This document shows positions 46,974 through 58,417 of a DNA stretch of 64,000 bases, piece by piece. Within the stretch, counting starts at the first letter, position 1. Every line of letters starts with the position of its first letter. The notes below the pieces were generated by a model that was not told where the DNA came from, searched no databases, and worked only from the letters and a program-made list of their open reading frames with translations. The translations under genes and the position numbers were made by a program. The stretch lies in NCBI RefSeq assembly GCF_003086295.3, contig NC_092054.1, positions 40,059,294 through 40,123,293 on the forward strand, in the 5' to 3' direction. The DNA comes from Arachis hypogaea (Eukaryota > Streptophyta > Magnoliopsida > Fabales > Fabaceae).

Positions 46974-48177
46974 TCCTACCCTCCTTAAAGTAACATGTAA
47001 TTTACCTTCTATGATGTGTTACTTTCTAATTTGATGTTAACTCTTGATAACTAACCATATTTATAACTTGAGTTATTTTAATTTAATGAGAGTTAATCTC
47101 TTAACCATATTTAAACCATTTTGTAAATAGATTATTATTTGAAATGAATAATTATATAATTTCTTAAAATATTAATAACTAATTTACTTTTGTTTTTCCA
47201 AAATCCAAATCATTCTTTCTTGAAAGAACACTTCTAGTTCTCCTTACTTGAACGTTTAAGTGATCAACACTCCTTACTTATTATGAGACTGATAGCCATG
47301 GCAGAGTCAAATATCACAAACTGTTGCATCTTTCGAACAAAAAAAACAGGCAAGGCCACGTATTTTACCACACATTTCACCTTCTCCATCAACACACCAA
47401 ACAAAAGCTACAATTCGGATGGCATCACTTTCTATCTGCTCAACCCAACTTTTCTCTTCCAACTCCAAGATTTGGCAACGACATCGGTCTCCTGTCACGT
47501 GCTCAGATGCAATTATTATTCCAATTATCTATTAAAATGGAAGTTTAGATTTTTATTTGTTCAAAATTGAAGCAATTATATTCCACTTGGACAAAATTAA
47601 ATTTTATAAAGCAAATAGAAAACATAGAACAAAAACTTAATCTTAGAAATAAGGTTGCAGGAGAGCGATGATAACAATAACAACTACTGTGATGGCACTT
47701 GAATGACGTCGTTAAGGTCTGAGAAAAGGTAAAAATAGAGACCCAGTGAGAGGAAAGGAGACCGTGAGGACGGCAATGGCACGACAGGCGGAGAAAACGG
47801 GGCATCCAGTGAGGCGGTAATGCTTGGGAGGCGTGACAATGATGAAGGAATGTGGAGCAGTGAAAGTCATTACGAAGAGAGAGTTACGCTACCTAATTTG
47901 AAGAAAGAAGTTTTTCAGTTTTATACTTTTTTCTACTGTGTTTAGGGAAGAATGAATTGGGAAAAAATATGAAATTTAGTTATTAAAATTTTAATAAATT
48001 ATTTAATTACCTACTTTAAATAATAACTTAATTATAAAATAGTCCAACTATAGTTAAGATATTAACTCTTATTAAATTAAAATAATTATAAGTTACAAGT
48101 ATAGTTAGTTATCAAGTTAGGATAATATCTAATTAAAAAATAACACATTATAGAGGATAAATTATATGTTATTTTAG
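46974..48177. mobile_element. Long-TIR element carrying a lectin fragment
   Basis: Left arm 46983-47110 (TAACATGTAATTTACCTTCT, TTGATAACTAACCATATTTA, TTTTAATTTAATGAGAGTTA) matches, inverted and diverged, the right arm at about 48055-48177. This gives terminal inverted repeats of roughly 130-150 bases around about 950 bases. The outermost right end seems overlapped by the next MITE, so no target duplication could be confirmed. The class may be MULE (inference). Confidence 0.65.
47325..47460 (+). pseudogene. Legume lectin (L-type lectin) domain fragment
   Basis: The frame starting near 47283 contains GKATYFTTHFTFSINTPNKS followed by YNSDGITFYL. This matches the beta-sandwich pattern of legume lectins and lectin receptor kinases (aromatic-rich strand, then a DG-[IF]-TF strand). 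Only about 40 residues are recognisable and the flanks are not lectin-like, so it is a fragment. It lies between the two arms of the long-TIR element and was probably captured by it. Confidence 0.6.
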
Positions 48178-48597
48178 CCTGCTTTTGGTTAGTATCTTTG
48201 AGACACATATACAAATATACAAAGATACATAGATATAAAGATATACAAATTTTGTAATGTGTTAAGTAATAATGTATATGACACACATGTATAAACCAAA
48301 TGTAAATTTTACCCTCTTTAATATACTTCATCATTGCCACAATCAGCCAGGGATAAAAATTGGTAATTTTAAAAATAATTAGGGATAAAAGGTCAAAATT
48401 TATGTTTTATACATTGTGTTTCTGTGTTTCAGTTTTAAAAAAAAATACTAAATACATGTATTTTATACGTATATCTATGTACCACTATATCCATTTAAAT
48501 GTGTCCATCTAAATTTATGTCTCAAAAATAAACAGTAAACATATATCATTATATCTAACAATTAGTATCTATGTTTGAACAAATAAACACAACCTTA
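48178..48597. mobile_element. MITE-like AT-rich element
   Basis: The left end (CCTGCTTTTGGTTAGTATCT) and the inverted right end (AAGGTTGTGTTTATTTGTTC) are loosely similar, and the interior is rich in ATACATAGATA-type words. No target duplication was found. Confidence 0.35.
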
Positions 48598-49007
48598 GAA
48601 AAAATTTAGTAGAATTTATTTTTTTATAATGTAATGAAGTTAATTCTTACCGAGATATAACTCATTCGAAATGAAGTTGAATTTATCTCTATTATTTAAA
48701 ATGAGGTATACGTTGTAACACCAAAAACATGGAGCGTGGGTACTTTTATTAGGGTCTCTAGTTTCTTATCTAATAAAGAAGAGCATGATGCGAAAACATC
48801 GATCCGTTGTGGACTTGTGGTTTGCTATGAATGGGTATTAATTCATAATAATGAGAATGATTATCAAGAATAATAACTGGTTTATAGTGTCAAAATTTTT
48901 GTTTGGAGTCCAAACACAAATAATATTCAAGCTATAATGGACGGATCAATTACACAAATTTTAGGAGTTAGCAGTTTTTAGTAATTTTGGTAAGAATGAT
49001 GCTAGGA
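48598..49007. other. Intergenic sequence
   Basis: No gene or repeat that I can support. Confidence 0.55.
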
Positions 49008-50494
49008 AACCAAGAAGGGGTCAGCCAACTCCTGCCAACTTTTATTGGCTTGGACTCCAAAGCCTACCACAGAAAAAAAAAATCATCCCTCCACCACCCT
49101 ATTTACCCTAGTTATATTTCATTTGCCCCAATTTATCCTAATTACATTATCACTGCCGTTCCTCACCTCTCTATCTCTGTCCTGTGGTTCAAACTCCAAC
49201 AAACGGCGGCGCATTGCAGACCTCTTCCTCACGCCGTCAACGTTGTCCTCAACAACGGCGCTATGCGTCGTCATCTTCGCCTCCCAAATAGACGACGTCA
49301 CCACCACATTCGAGGACGTCGTCGTGATCAACAGTGCTTCTCATCCCTTCCATTCGCTAGTTCGGACTCGGGTCAACCTCGCCGGCGCGGACTCGTCGTC
49401 TTTCTAAGCTCGCGACGTCGTGAGCACCCACCTCCAAGCTACGACTTCTTTGCGCCGCTACTGTGCTCCTCTCAAGCAATACCGCCATTAGTCTCGAACC
49501 CTCCCCTGTGTCGGACGTTTCGGACGTCAACAACCACAAGAAGGATCTCCGGTAGTCCCTCGCGTCCCCGCGTCTAACCATGCCCTCCATCCGTCCTAAG
49601 TCGGGCCCTCTAACACCTCTTCTTGCCGTTTCTTTTGACTTTTTGCTTGATTTTTTCAACTGCTTAAACTGGGTTTTCGGATGTTCCTTTACTGAGAAAA
49701 TGGATGTTTCTTCGCATAAGATTTCACATGTTTCTTTCTATGTTAATGTTTTTTCCAAAATCGCTCATCGATGACTATCTGTTAGTTAACTGGTGTTTTT
49801 TTCTAAGCTTTCCGGATGTTCCTTCGATAGGGTTTGGGATGTTCCTTTCAATATTTGTTAGATAAATTGTTTGTAACTTGTGTTAGTGAACTAAGAGCAA
49901 CTTATTCAATGAAATTAATGAATGAATGGAACAGATTAAATTCTGGAATTATGGCTATCTTTTTTAGTTTTGACATTGGGTGCTTCAAAAAGTAATTACA
50001 GAAAAACCTTTTTATTATACTCTCAAATAATATCAATTCCGTCACAAAAACATCCAATCGATTGGAAAAAAGAACATTCACTTAGTATACAAAAGAAATA
50101 TTCACATAAGACTAACTAAATACAACCCACTTTAAAAAAAAAAAAAAGAAAATCATTAATGAGATGGAACATTCAATGTGTGAAAGGAGATGGTGCGATA
50201 ACAAGGCCGTGAATCACGTTCCTCATGCGTGATAAATACTAAATCATAATTTTTCAAAATAATCATTAATGACAATTATTCAAATTATAATTTATTAAAA
50301 TAAATTAAAATTAATATAATTAATTTAGTTGTTTAAGTTAGCTGGTTCCTCATGCCTGATAAATACTAAATTATAATTTTTCAAAATAATCATTAATGAC
50401 AATTATTTAAATTATAATTTACTAAAATAAATTAACATTAATATAATTAATTTAGTTGTTTAAGTTAGCTGATTAAGAAGTTGGTTTCTTATAT
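49008..50494. mobile_element. Candidate TIR element with GC-rich core
   Basis: GCTAGGAAACCAAGAAGGGG near 49011 resembles, inverted, TTCTTAATCAGC...AAGAAACCAA at about 50465-50492. Inside lies a GC-rich block (49190-49600) with open but low-complexity Ser/Pro/Arg frames, then repeated ATGTTCCTT words (49680-49850). It looks like a non-autonomous element with an acquired core. The ends are imperfect and no target duplication was identified. Confidence 0.4.
50218..50471 (+). repeat. 127-base tandem duplication
   Basis: Two units starting GTTCCTCATGC at 50218 and 50345, both ending TTTAGTTGTTTAAGTTAGCTG, with a few substitutions between them. No function evident. Confidence 0.85.
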
Positions 50495-51362
50495 TTTTTC
50501 TTTTGATAATTATTTAGTCAATAAAAATATTAAATTACTTTTAACAAATAAATTTTATTAATTTATTTGTATAAATTTTAAAAAATATATTAATATAAAT
50601 TATATTAATTTTTATATATAAATATCTGTAAATATAAGTATAAATTATTAAACTAAATCAAAGACAAAATTAGATAAAATATTTGAGAAAGACCAAAAGT
50701 AGTTCACAGTAAAATAACACTAAAAGCCTAAAACAAAAATCTCTCAGCTTTGGTTCTTTTCATTCAAAATACTCAAACTTGCAATCTTGCTCAAGGGAAC
50801 AGCTGCTACACCATTCGAATAAGCAAAACCACTGCTTGTTCGATATAAAAAGAGATAGCAAAAGACATATATTCCTATCTTCATGACAAAACTTCATCAA
50901 ATACTCTAACGGATAATCACTAATTTGGTCCAAAAAAATCAAAATGTTGATAATTTAGCCTTAGAATATTATATTTAACCAAGATTTCCCAATGAACTTG
51001 CACAGTTGGACTGCTTTTGGAACCAAGGACACGATGGGATAGTACATTATTGAGACAAAGAGAAAGACAAATTAGTTCTTAATCCCACCATGTATGATGT
51101 ATCTATCTTTCTCTTTCTCAGTACTACCAATCATATCTATCTGCCTCCTTGTTTATGAAAAATTAGTTCCTAAGCATCAATTTGCTCATCCTTTAGCAAT
51201 AACAGAATCTATCATTGGAGTATAATTTGGAAGCTGAATCGTCAGGAGCCTTCTCCCGTATGCTAGGTTTCAAAATAGTAAAATAAAAATAAAAAGCAAG
51301 AAAGTAACTTAAAAAACAGTGGTAAAGCAGCAGAAATTGAAGCAAGACGGGTATAGATTTAC
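50495..51362. other. Intergenic or intronic sequence
   Basis: No supported gene. If the exon at 51363-52149 is real, this could contain its intron and later exons on the minus strand. A short frame near 51190-51275 is too weak to call. Confidence 0.4.
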
Positions 51363-52149
51363 CTGAAGAGGAAGGAGCGGAGAGGAAGTAGGGGTGGAAA
51401 TATGTATCTTACCCGCGGGTACCCAACCCGATCTGCAGCGGGTAGGATAGGGTGCGGGTAGGGTTCTCGTGCGGGTCGAGTAGGATGTGGGTTGAGCTTC
51501 AACTCTACCTGACTAACCCTCACTCTATATATGTTTATATTGTATACTTGTATAAAAATATGTTTTAAGTGGATGTTGAATCAAAGACTTCTCACTAAAT
51601 GTAAAAGATCTTTAGCTGTTAAAAGAAAATTATTAATTGATAATTTAATATTTTTTTTTTTACATAAAAATAAGTTCTATTTTAAATTATCATCAAGTTA
51701 TGTAATAATGTTGTATATTTTTTGTAACCCGCGGGTAGAGTTGAATACCCATAGATTAAGAGCGGGGGTAGGGTTAGGGTTGAGATATTTTCAACCCGTG
51801 GATAGGGTAGGGTTGAGTTTATATAAAAATTTCAACCCGTGGATAGGATTAGGGTTGGATCCAAACCCTACCTTATTCTAACCATTGCCACCCCTAAGAG
51901 GAAGAGAGGGTGGAGAGGGACAAGGCCAGAGAAAGAGGGAAGAAGCGCTTTGGGTTTGGAGCGCGAAATTCGGAGCGTTCGCGAGGAAGAAGAAGAGGGA
52001 GAGTGAGGAAAGCGAATTGAAGAAGCAGGAAGAGGAGGAAGGGATAGGAGAGCGGAACGGAGGAAATTCATGCACCAGCTGCTCCTGCTGGTGGTGTCAG
52101 CAGCAGCGGTGGTGGTTGCAGTGACAGCAAAGGCTGAGAAGAACGCCAT
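51363..52149 (-). pseudogene. Candidate first exon of a plastid-targeted protein, split by a hAT-type element
   Basis: From the ATG at 52149 the minus strand reads MAFFSAFAVTATTTAAADTT and goes on Ser/Arg-rich with almost no acidic residues (SSSSSRTLRISRSKPKALLP), the composition of a chloroplast transit peptide. The frame reaches 51897, is interrupted by a 508-base insertion, resumes at 51380 and ends at a good donor (CTTCAG|GTAAAT) at 51363. Without the insertion and one copy of its target duplication the exon would be about 270 bases. The mature protein is not identified. An upstream ATG at 52209 gives 20 more residues but less typical sequence. Confidence 0.45.
51389..51896. mobile_element. 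hAT-type non-autonomous element
   Basis: The ends TAGGGGTGGAAAT and (inverted) TAGGGGTGGCAAT form terminal inverted repeats. AGAGGAAG flanks both sides (51381-51388 and 51897-51904), a perfect 8-base target duplication as made by hAT transposases. The interior has GCGGGTAGGGTT and AACCCGTGG words and no transposase. Confidence 0.9.
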
Positions 52150-52743
52150 TTGTGACGTTGATAAAAGAAAAGAAAAAGTTAAACTAGAGAGAAAGAGAAG
52201 TATTTCCATGAAAAATACTACTGTATATTAAAATTAGTCATTAAAATCAACTATCAATATATTTATGTATAAATATATGTGTAGTTTAATTTATTTTTAA
52301 TATATATTTATATTCTAATATATATTTTATACTAATAACTGACTTTAATAACTAATTTGAGCGTAGAGATATCATAATCCTGGTGTTTTTTCCTTGCGAG
52401 ATAGTAATATGAGTAAATAGCTGTGATTGGATCAGAATCGCTCTGATTTATATAACCCATTAGTTATGAAATGAATTGGATTCCTTGAATTTTATTTTCA
52501 AACTAATTTCATTTGATTTAATAGTACAATTAAATATATTTTAAAAATTGTCTTTCATTCATTTAAAAAAAAAAAACTAAAAAACAAATAATTTTTTATA
52601 AAGACAAATAATTAAATAAATTAAATAATATTATTTAAATTAAAAAGTTGACTAAAGACTCGCTAAATAATAGACAATAATGTGCTTGGCGTTTTGGCTT
52701 GTTTTCTTTTTATTGTTTTTCATTTCAGACAGTTACACATCCA

Positions 52744-52795
<52 letters not shown>

Positions 52796-53263
52796 CTTTA
52801 ACCTTCTTCACGAGGACAAACTAATCTTAACTAATAAAAAATATAAAAATAGTATTGATCGTTTAAAATGCAAGACATTAAGTCTAATGCCACTTGTCCG
52901 TAATGATTTACACATGGCAGAAGCAAAAAATAAAAGAACATTTAGATTTTATCCCTTTTTCGGCCTCCTCTCACAAACCACCATTTTTATCTTTCTCAAA
53001 AATACAAAACCTTCTTGTTCTTCTGCAAATTTTCATCAACAACAACATCAGACATAAACCAACGACATATTGACATGCATAATAACATTGTGAAGTTGGC
53101 AAATCAACTGGATCGACAACCTCGGATAATTTGGCACGTGACCATTAATTTCTCTGTTAGTAGTGGCAGAATCATTGTTCAGCACAAATTCAATTCAATG
53201 TTGATTCATATGAATAATTAACCACAACTAATTTAATACATCTTTAAAAGCACATGCATGCCA
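52150..53263. other. AT-rich spacer with (AAT)n at 52744-52793
   Basis: An AAT microsatellite of about 50 bases lies at 52744-52793. The rest is AT-rich with no supported gene. If the exon at 52149 is real, its promoter would be in 52150-52400, but I see no clear TATA box to assign. Confidence 0.6.
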
Positions 53264-56200
53264 TGTAACATTTCTAATTTTTGCACTAACACATTTTTTT
53301 TAAAATAATATTTTAAAGCGATTAGTTTTATTTTAACGTGTCGACTTCGAATTCTAAAATAAAATAAATGATAATATAATTTTATTATTATGTTATTTAT
53401 TTATTTTACTTACTCTAATTATAATGGAACTTAGATTATCAAGTCCGACTTTTGTCTATATAAGTAATTATCGGTATTTTTTGATGAATTTAGAATTGTT
53501 ACAATTTTATCAAATATCTTTTAATTCTTAAGTTACTAATGTCATTTATATTAGTAACTCGTATATAATTATTCTTATATATATTATTACTTGTGTAATA
53601 ATATATTTAATGAAAAATTATAGAGAACCAATAGAATATTTGTACAATGTGTATAATGAAAGTTTAGGGAGTATTAGAGATATAACCATTAGTGTTACCT
53701 TTTTCCATCTGAAATGAGTGGCATCATGATATGGTATCAGAGTTCTAGATCCGAAAAGTCAAGAGTTCGATCCATGGTGAACTCCAAAATTAGCTTAAAT
53801 TTTTGGGATGAGTGATTTTATGATATGAGATGTTTATTATCCCTAGTATCCAAATGGTTATTCTGGATATTATGAATGATGTTCATTTTGTAACTTATAT
53901 AATTTATTGTTTATATTGTACAAATATTTTATTGGCTCTTTAGTAAGACTCCTATTTAATTTTTGTAATTATTCGTTTAAGTTAGTGGATTCAGTTTTAT
54001 CGAAACTTGACACCACTCATCCTTGCTAAATCACCTTTCATTAAATTAAACAGCCGAACCATTCCTTGGAAAAAAGAAGAAATAGAAACGTGGAATCACA
54101 TTAAGCAATAGTATCATACTAAACCTAATATCACCACTAATTATTATTATTCCTATGATTTCACCCATTTTTGGCCAAATACAAGAGAGAACCGTGGAGC
54201 ATAATAAAACCCATGACACCTCATTTAGTTTCATTAAATAAGTGTCATGCAATGAAACATTCTTATCCTTTAATTCAATGTGACCGATTTGGAGAAAGAA
54301 AGAAAAGAGAAATTTTAATACATAACCATCTAGTAATATGGCATTGACACTTAAGCTTTTAATTTCCAATTCACTTTTTCACTAACACAAAAACACCTTT
54401 TTCTATCTCTCATCCTTCGTAACCGAATTGCATGCAAGAAAGAAAAGAGAGACCAAAAGCTCCCATTGAAGAATCGTGACCCTCCATCATTTTCCTTTTT
54501 TATATTTTTTAATTCGTAATTCCAATAAAAAATCTAATTCGATAAAAAAGTTTGTATCATTTTTCTTTACGTATTGGTGTCATTTTTATTTAGTAGAAAT
54601 TGACGGTGAGGTAACTTTCCTTTTTTTTGAGTTCGACCAATTAGAGTTCTAAGAGGCACAGACAATTTCTAATATTTTTTCTTTTGGCAGCTCGGTCAGA
54701 AGACTTCTCCAGAGTTTCGAATATTTTAATTTTATACAAAGATAGAATTTTGGTAAATTTTTGCCGATTAAATTGTGATTGATAAATGAACTGAAGTTTG
54801 GACTGAGTGTTGACGAAATTTGATTGCATTTTCATGTTGAATTTTGTTGATAAATTGATATTTTGATGAGATCGTGTTTCGGTCATCCTGAAAGCAGCCA
54901 AGACCACGTTTTTAAGGATAATATATGAGCTGATATTGTGTACATAATTAGATAAATTTGGTGATATTTAGTGGCAAAGAAATTAAATTAAAACTGTCAA
55001 AAATCGGTAGCCATAAAACTCGAAAACAGATTTAAAGTTATATATATTTTTGAACTGGTTTAAAAAAAAGATATTCTTGAGTTTAGAGAATTAAATTTGT
55101 TACCATTATAATATTAATAATTTGAGAATAAAATTGTGTTTTAATGAGAATTGGGATTGATTTTATAAATAAATAAACTTCAAAGGTGAAATACGTATTT
55201 TATAAAAGTTCAGGATTATTTTTACAAGTATGAAACAAAGAATGAATGTTTAAATATAATTCTATAAAATATTGAGGTCTAAAATAAAATATTAAGGAAT
55301 TTGTGGTTTTGAAAGTAATTAATAAAAATTTGAAAGTAAGGTTTTATAAAATAAATTTTAAGAGTATTATAAATATTATTTAAAATATTTGTTTAAAATT
55401 ACTTATTTAAAATGATTATTTATCAAAGATATTATTTTATAAGAATATTAATATATGTATTATGAAGAATAAAACAGAAAGTAGTAAATAGAGTAATCTT
55501 AAAAACTTTAGAGGAGACCGACTTAATTAAAGAACCTTGTGATTCTTTTTCATAAAATACTTAGTGGATGATGAGTGAATATTGTGAAGATAGTTGGAAC
55601 TATAAAGGATAATTAAGGGAAAGACTAAAGAAAGAGAAAGGATAGGAAGACACGTGTAATTATGAAATGATTAAAAGGTCATGAGGGGGTGACGAAAAAT
55701 AAATAGTTATGGTACCGATGTGAAAATGTTAAGCCGTGGGCTTTATATGTGAATGATTGTGCGGGGATATCCGTGTATATGGAATGGCTTCTAGGAGAAA
55801 GGGTTACATGCTTCAGCTGGAGAATCAGCGCCTGCAAGTACTTGTTGAGGTCATATTCGCCATACTTCAGCTGGAGAATCAGCACCTATAAGAGGTTGGA
55901 ACCTTGCAGAGGTTATGCCGTTGGAATGCCTTATCTGACTTGCGAGTCGGATTGCGTCGAGTGCGGGTCGAAACCGACCAATGAGCTCATTACCTACGAT
56001 AGGACTAGATATGCATCATCCTTGTTGTGCATTTGCATTTTACTTGATACAGTGAAATTATTTGTAATTGTCTTCTTGTGTTTATGCATTCCTTAAGGTT
56101 ATTTTGATTTATGGTGATTAGATACTCCTCTGTGGCACTTATATATTTTGTTGTGAATAAATTGAACTGTGATAATCTTGACTTGACTAACTACCCCCGA

Positions 56201-56799
56201 CCCTACTAAGAACCTCCCAGTTCTTATCCCTTCCTTCCTTCCCCATCAGATGTGGTTGTGATTTTCTCTGGCGACTGGTGATGACAGTTGATGCCTGGGA
56301 GTTGAGGATATGCCTTTTGGTAGTTTTTTGGTATTAGCCTAGCTTTTGTGTTTAGTCTTTCACTTTTGATTAGACTCACTGAGAGAGTAGGATTTATATA
56401 GTTGACTAGGCTAGTTTCGGACGCCATCTTATGGGTTTTCTATATGGACCAGGGTTCGGAATGTTGATTTCGTACATAGTAACAAGATGTGAAGGGTTGT
56501 ACACTAACTCATGATATATATGATAGTACCTTTATATGTATGTATGACCTATGATATAAGTTATATTTATATATAATGTTGGCCTTGTATATGCTTTACT
56601 TAATTCCTTATTATGGCTTGTGTATGTTGAATTAGCTGCCCTCGCAAATCTTTTTATAAAGTAAAAATTTTTTCAAAAATTTAATAGTGCGCTAATACGA
56701 TTATAGGCTTAATAGTAAATAGTTAAAGTTTTGGGTACGCAAGTTGGTGACACTCAGTTTTCAGTATGATCATGAGGTACTGGGAATTGGGTCGTTACA
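53264..56799 (+). mobile_element. 5' LTR of a plus-strand gypsy element
   Basis: Runs from TGTAACATTTCTAATTTTTG to GGGTCGTTACA, followed by a primer site. It matches the second LTR (58418-60533) over most of its length with moderate divergence, so the element is not recent. It carries a nested 341-base insertion at 53612-53952 that the other LTR lacks. No gene. Confidence 0.85.
53612..53952. mobile_element. 341-base TIR element nested in the LTR
   Basis: Absent at the homologous point of the second LTR (near 58735). It is flanked by TATTTAAT (53604-53611 and 53953-53960). Inverted repeats are recognisable: GAACCAATAGAATATTTGTA on the left against, inverted, GAGCCAATAAAATATTTGTA from the right. 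A string resembling a tRNA-iMet primer site (TGGTATCAGAGTTC, 53733) is inside it but does not belong to an LTR here. Confidence 0.8.
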
Positions 56800-56802
56800 A
56801 TT

Positions 56803-56816
56803 TGGTATCCGAGCAG
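56803..56816 (+). other. Primer binding site, tRNA-iMet type (one mismatch)
   Basis: TGGTATCCGAGCAG, 3 bases after the LTR end. It differs from the usual TGGTATCAGAGC by one base. Confidence 0.8.
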
Positions 56817-57016
56817 TTTGTTCCTATTAAAGCCTAGAAAAATAGACTGAATCATGCTTCATTGCATACTCTGACTTGTGTCTCATGGATATAGGATATC
56901 CTTGTGATATGAATTGCATGATTATCGCTGTATCCATTTTAGAAACTATTCACACTTTGCTTGAAATGTTAAGACTGGTCACGTTAATATTGAATGTTGG
57001 GTGTGAACAGGATCTT

Positions 57017-58330
57017 AATGGCTGCACGGGGACGAGGGCATGGTAGGCGTGGTATTGACGAGGGATGGAAATACTTTTATAGCTGCAATGAACACTGTGG
57101 CTGAGGCTGTGCGTGAAACGGCAAATGCGACAACACGAGCAATTGATCGTTTAGGAGAGAGGAATGGAGATCGTAATGGAAAACACAATGGTGAGCGTGG
57201 TGCAGACGGTAATGACAATGAAGTCGTTGAAAATCACGATAACCCTATGACACTGGCAACCTTTCTGAAAGTAAATCCATCCAAGTTTAAGGGGACGCTT
57301 GTTACAACTGAAGCTGACAATTGGTTCCATGGTATCGAGAAGTCATTACAAGCGCAACATGTACGAGAAGGACAAGACGTGGAGTTTGCGACCTATATGC
57401 TGGAGGGAGAAGTTGAACATTGGCGGTATGGAGTGCGACGCTTGTTGAGGCAGGAGGTGGAAGAGATTGTCTGGGATACTTTTAAGGAGGAATTTTACAA
57501 AAAGTATTTCTCTAGATCTGTTCGTGATACTAAAGAAATGGAACTGATGCAATTGACGTAGGGGAATATGTCAGTGGCAAAGTATACTAAGAAATTTGAG
57601 AATTTGTGCCGATTCTCTAAGATCTGTCAGGAAAACCCAGATGATTTTTGAAAAATGGAAGTGTTTGAAGTATGACGGAGGACTTCGCGATGAGTTGATG
57701 CATTCATTGGTTCCACTGAAAATACAGAATTTCGCAGAGCTTGTCAATAAGAGTCAGCTGATGGAAGACTGTGAACATAAGATAGCAGCGTCAATGATGG
57801 GTCATCCGAGCTTACCACCAAGAAACTTTAATAATTTTCATAGGCATGCGGTATAGCGGAAGGTTAATTTTAAGGCACCAGGAGTACCTATGCGAGGAAA
57901 CCAACAAGTTAGAAACTTTCCTACGCGCTCTACTGCTGGGAATGAAAATAGGCCATGACAGAGCACTGGTAAGCAACTTCAGCAGAGTCAGGAGGGCTTG
58001 GCGTGTAGGCAATGTGGAAGGGATCACACTGGTAGACCTTGTTATTTTGGAATGAAAGTCTGCTACAATTGTGGTGAACCGGGGCATATAGCAAGTAATT
58101 GTCCAGAAAAGTCGATACAAGGAGTAGCTAAATTGCAACAGCGAGCCAGGAAGAGTATTTACAATGATTGCTTAAGATGCTCATACTCAGACTCCCTAAT
58201 CTAAGGCCAGTATTGTGTCAAGACTCGCTTCCTAACTGCACTTTATGACTTTGGTGCATTGCATTCTTTTATTTCTTTAACTGTTATACGTAAGTTGGGA
58301 CAAGATGAGGAAACAGAACACACCGGACAA
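57017..58330 (+). pseudogene. Damaged gag and start of protease; rest of pol deleted
   Basis: Begins at 57017 (MAARGRGHGRRGIDEGWK), with a frame change near 57070. Then the Gag core: [42 protein letters not shown]. Further damage: a TAG at 57559-57561, another frame change near 57650, and an interrupted basic linker around 57855. The zinc knuckle survives (CYNCGEPGHIASNC, about 58060-58100). At about 58240 the protease start reads YDFGALHSFIS, with DFG where DSG is expected. Soon after, the sequence passes to the purine tract of the second LTR. Nearly all of pol is missing. Confidence 0.85.
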
Positions 58331-58394
58331 CTAGAAGATAAGATAAGGACCGATTAGTTGCACCTGTTTACAGGCAAAGAAAATTTTGAAAGCA

Positions 58395-58417
58395 AAATTT
58401 TCTTTTAGGGGGTAGAA
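58395..58417 (+). other. Polypurine tract
   Basis: TTTTAGGGGGTAGAA directly precedes the second LTR at about 58418, as expected. Confidence 0.7.

Noticed and set aside
51720..51860. Telomere-like AGGGTTAGGGTT words
   Set aside because: They are part of the hAT-type element's degenerate GGGTAGGGTT interior; no regular seven-base telomeric array.
53733..53746. TGGTATCAGAGTTC as a retrotransposon primer site
   Set aside because: It lies inside a small TIR element within an LTR and is not preceded by an LTR end.
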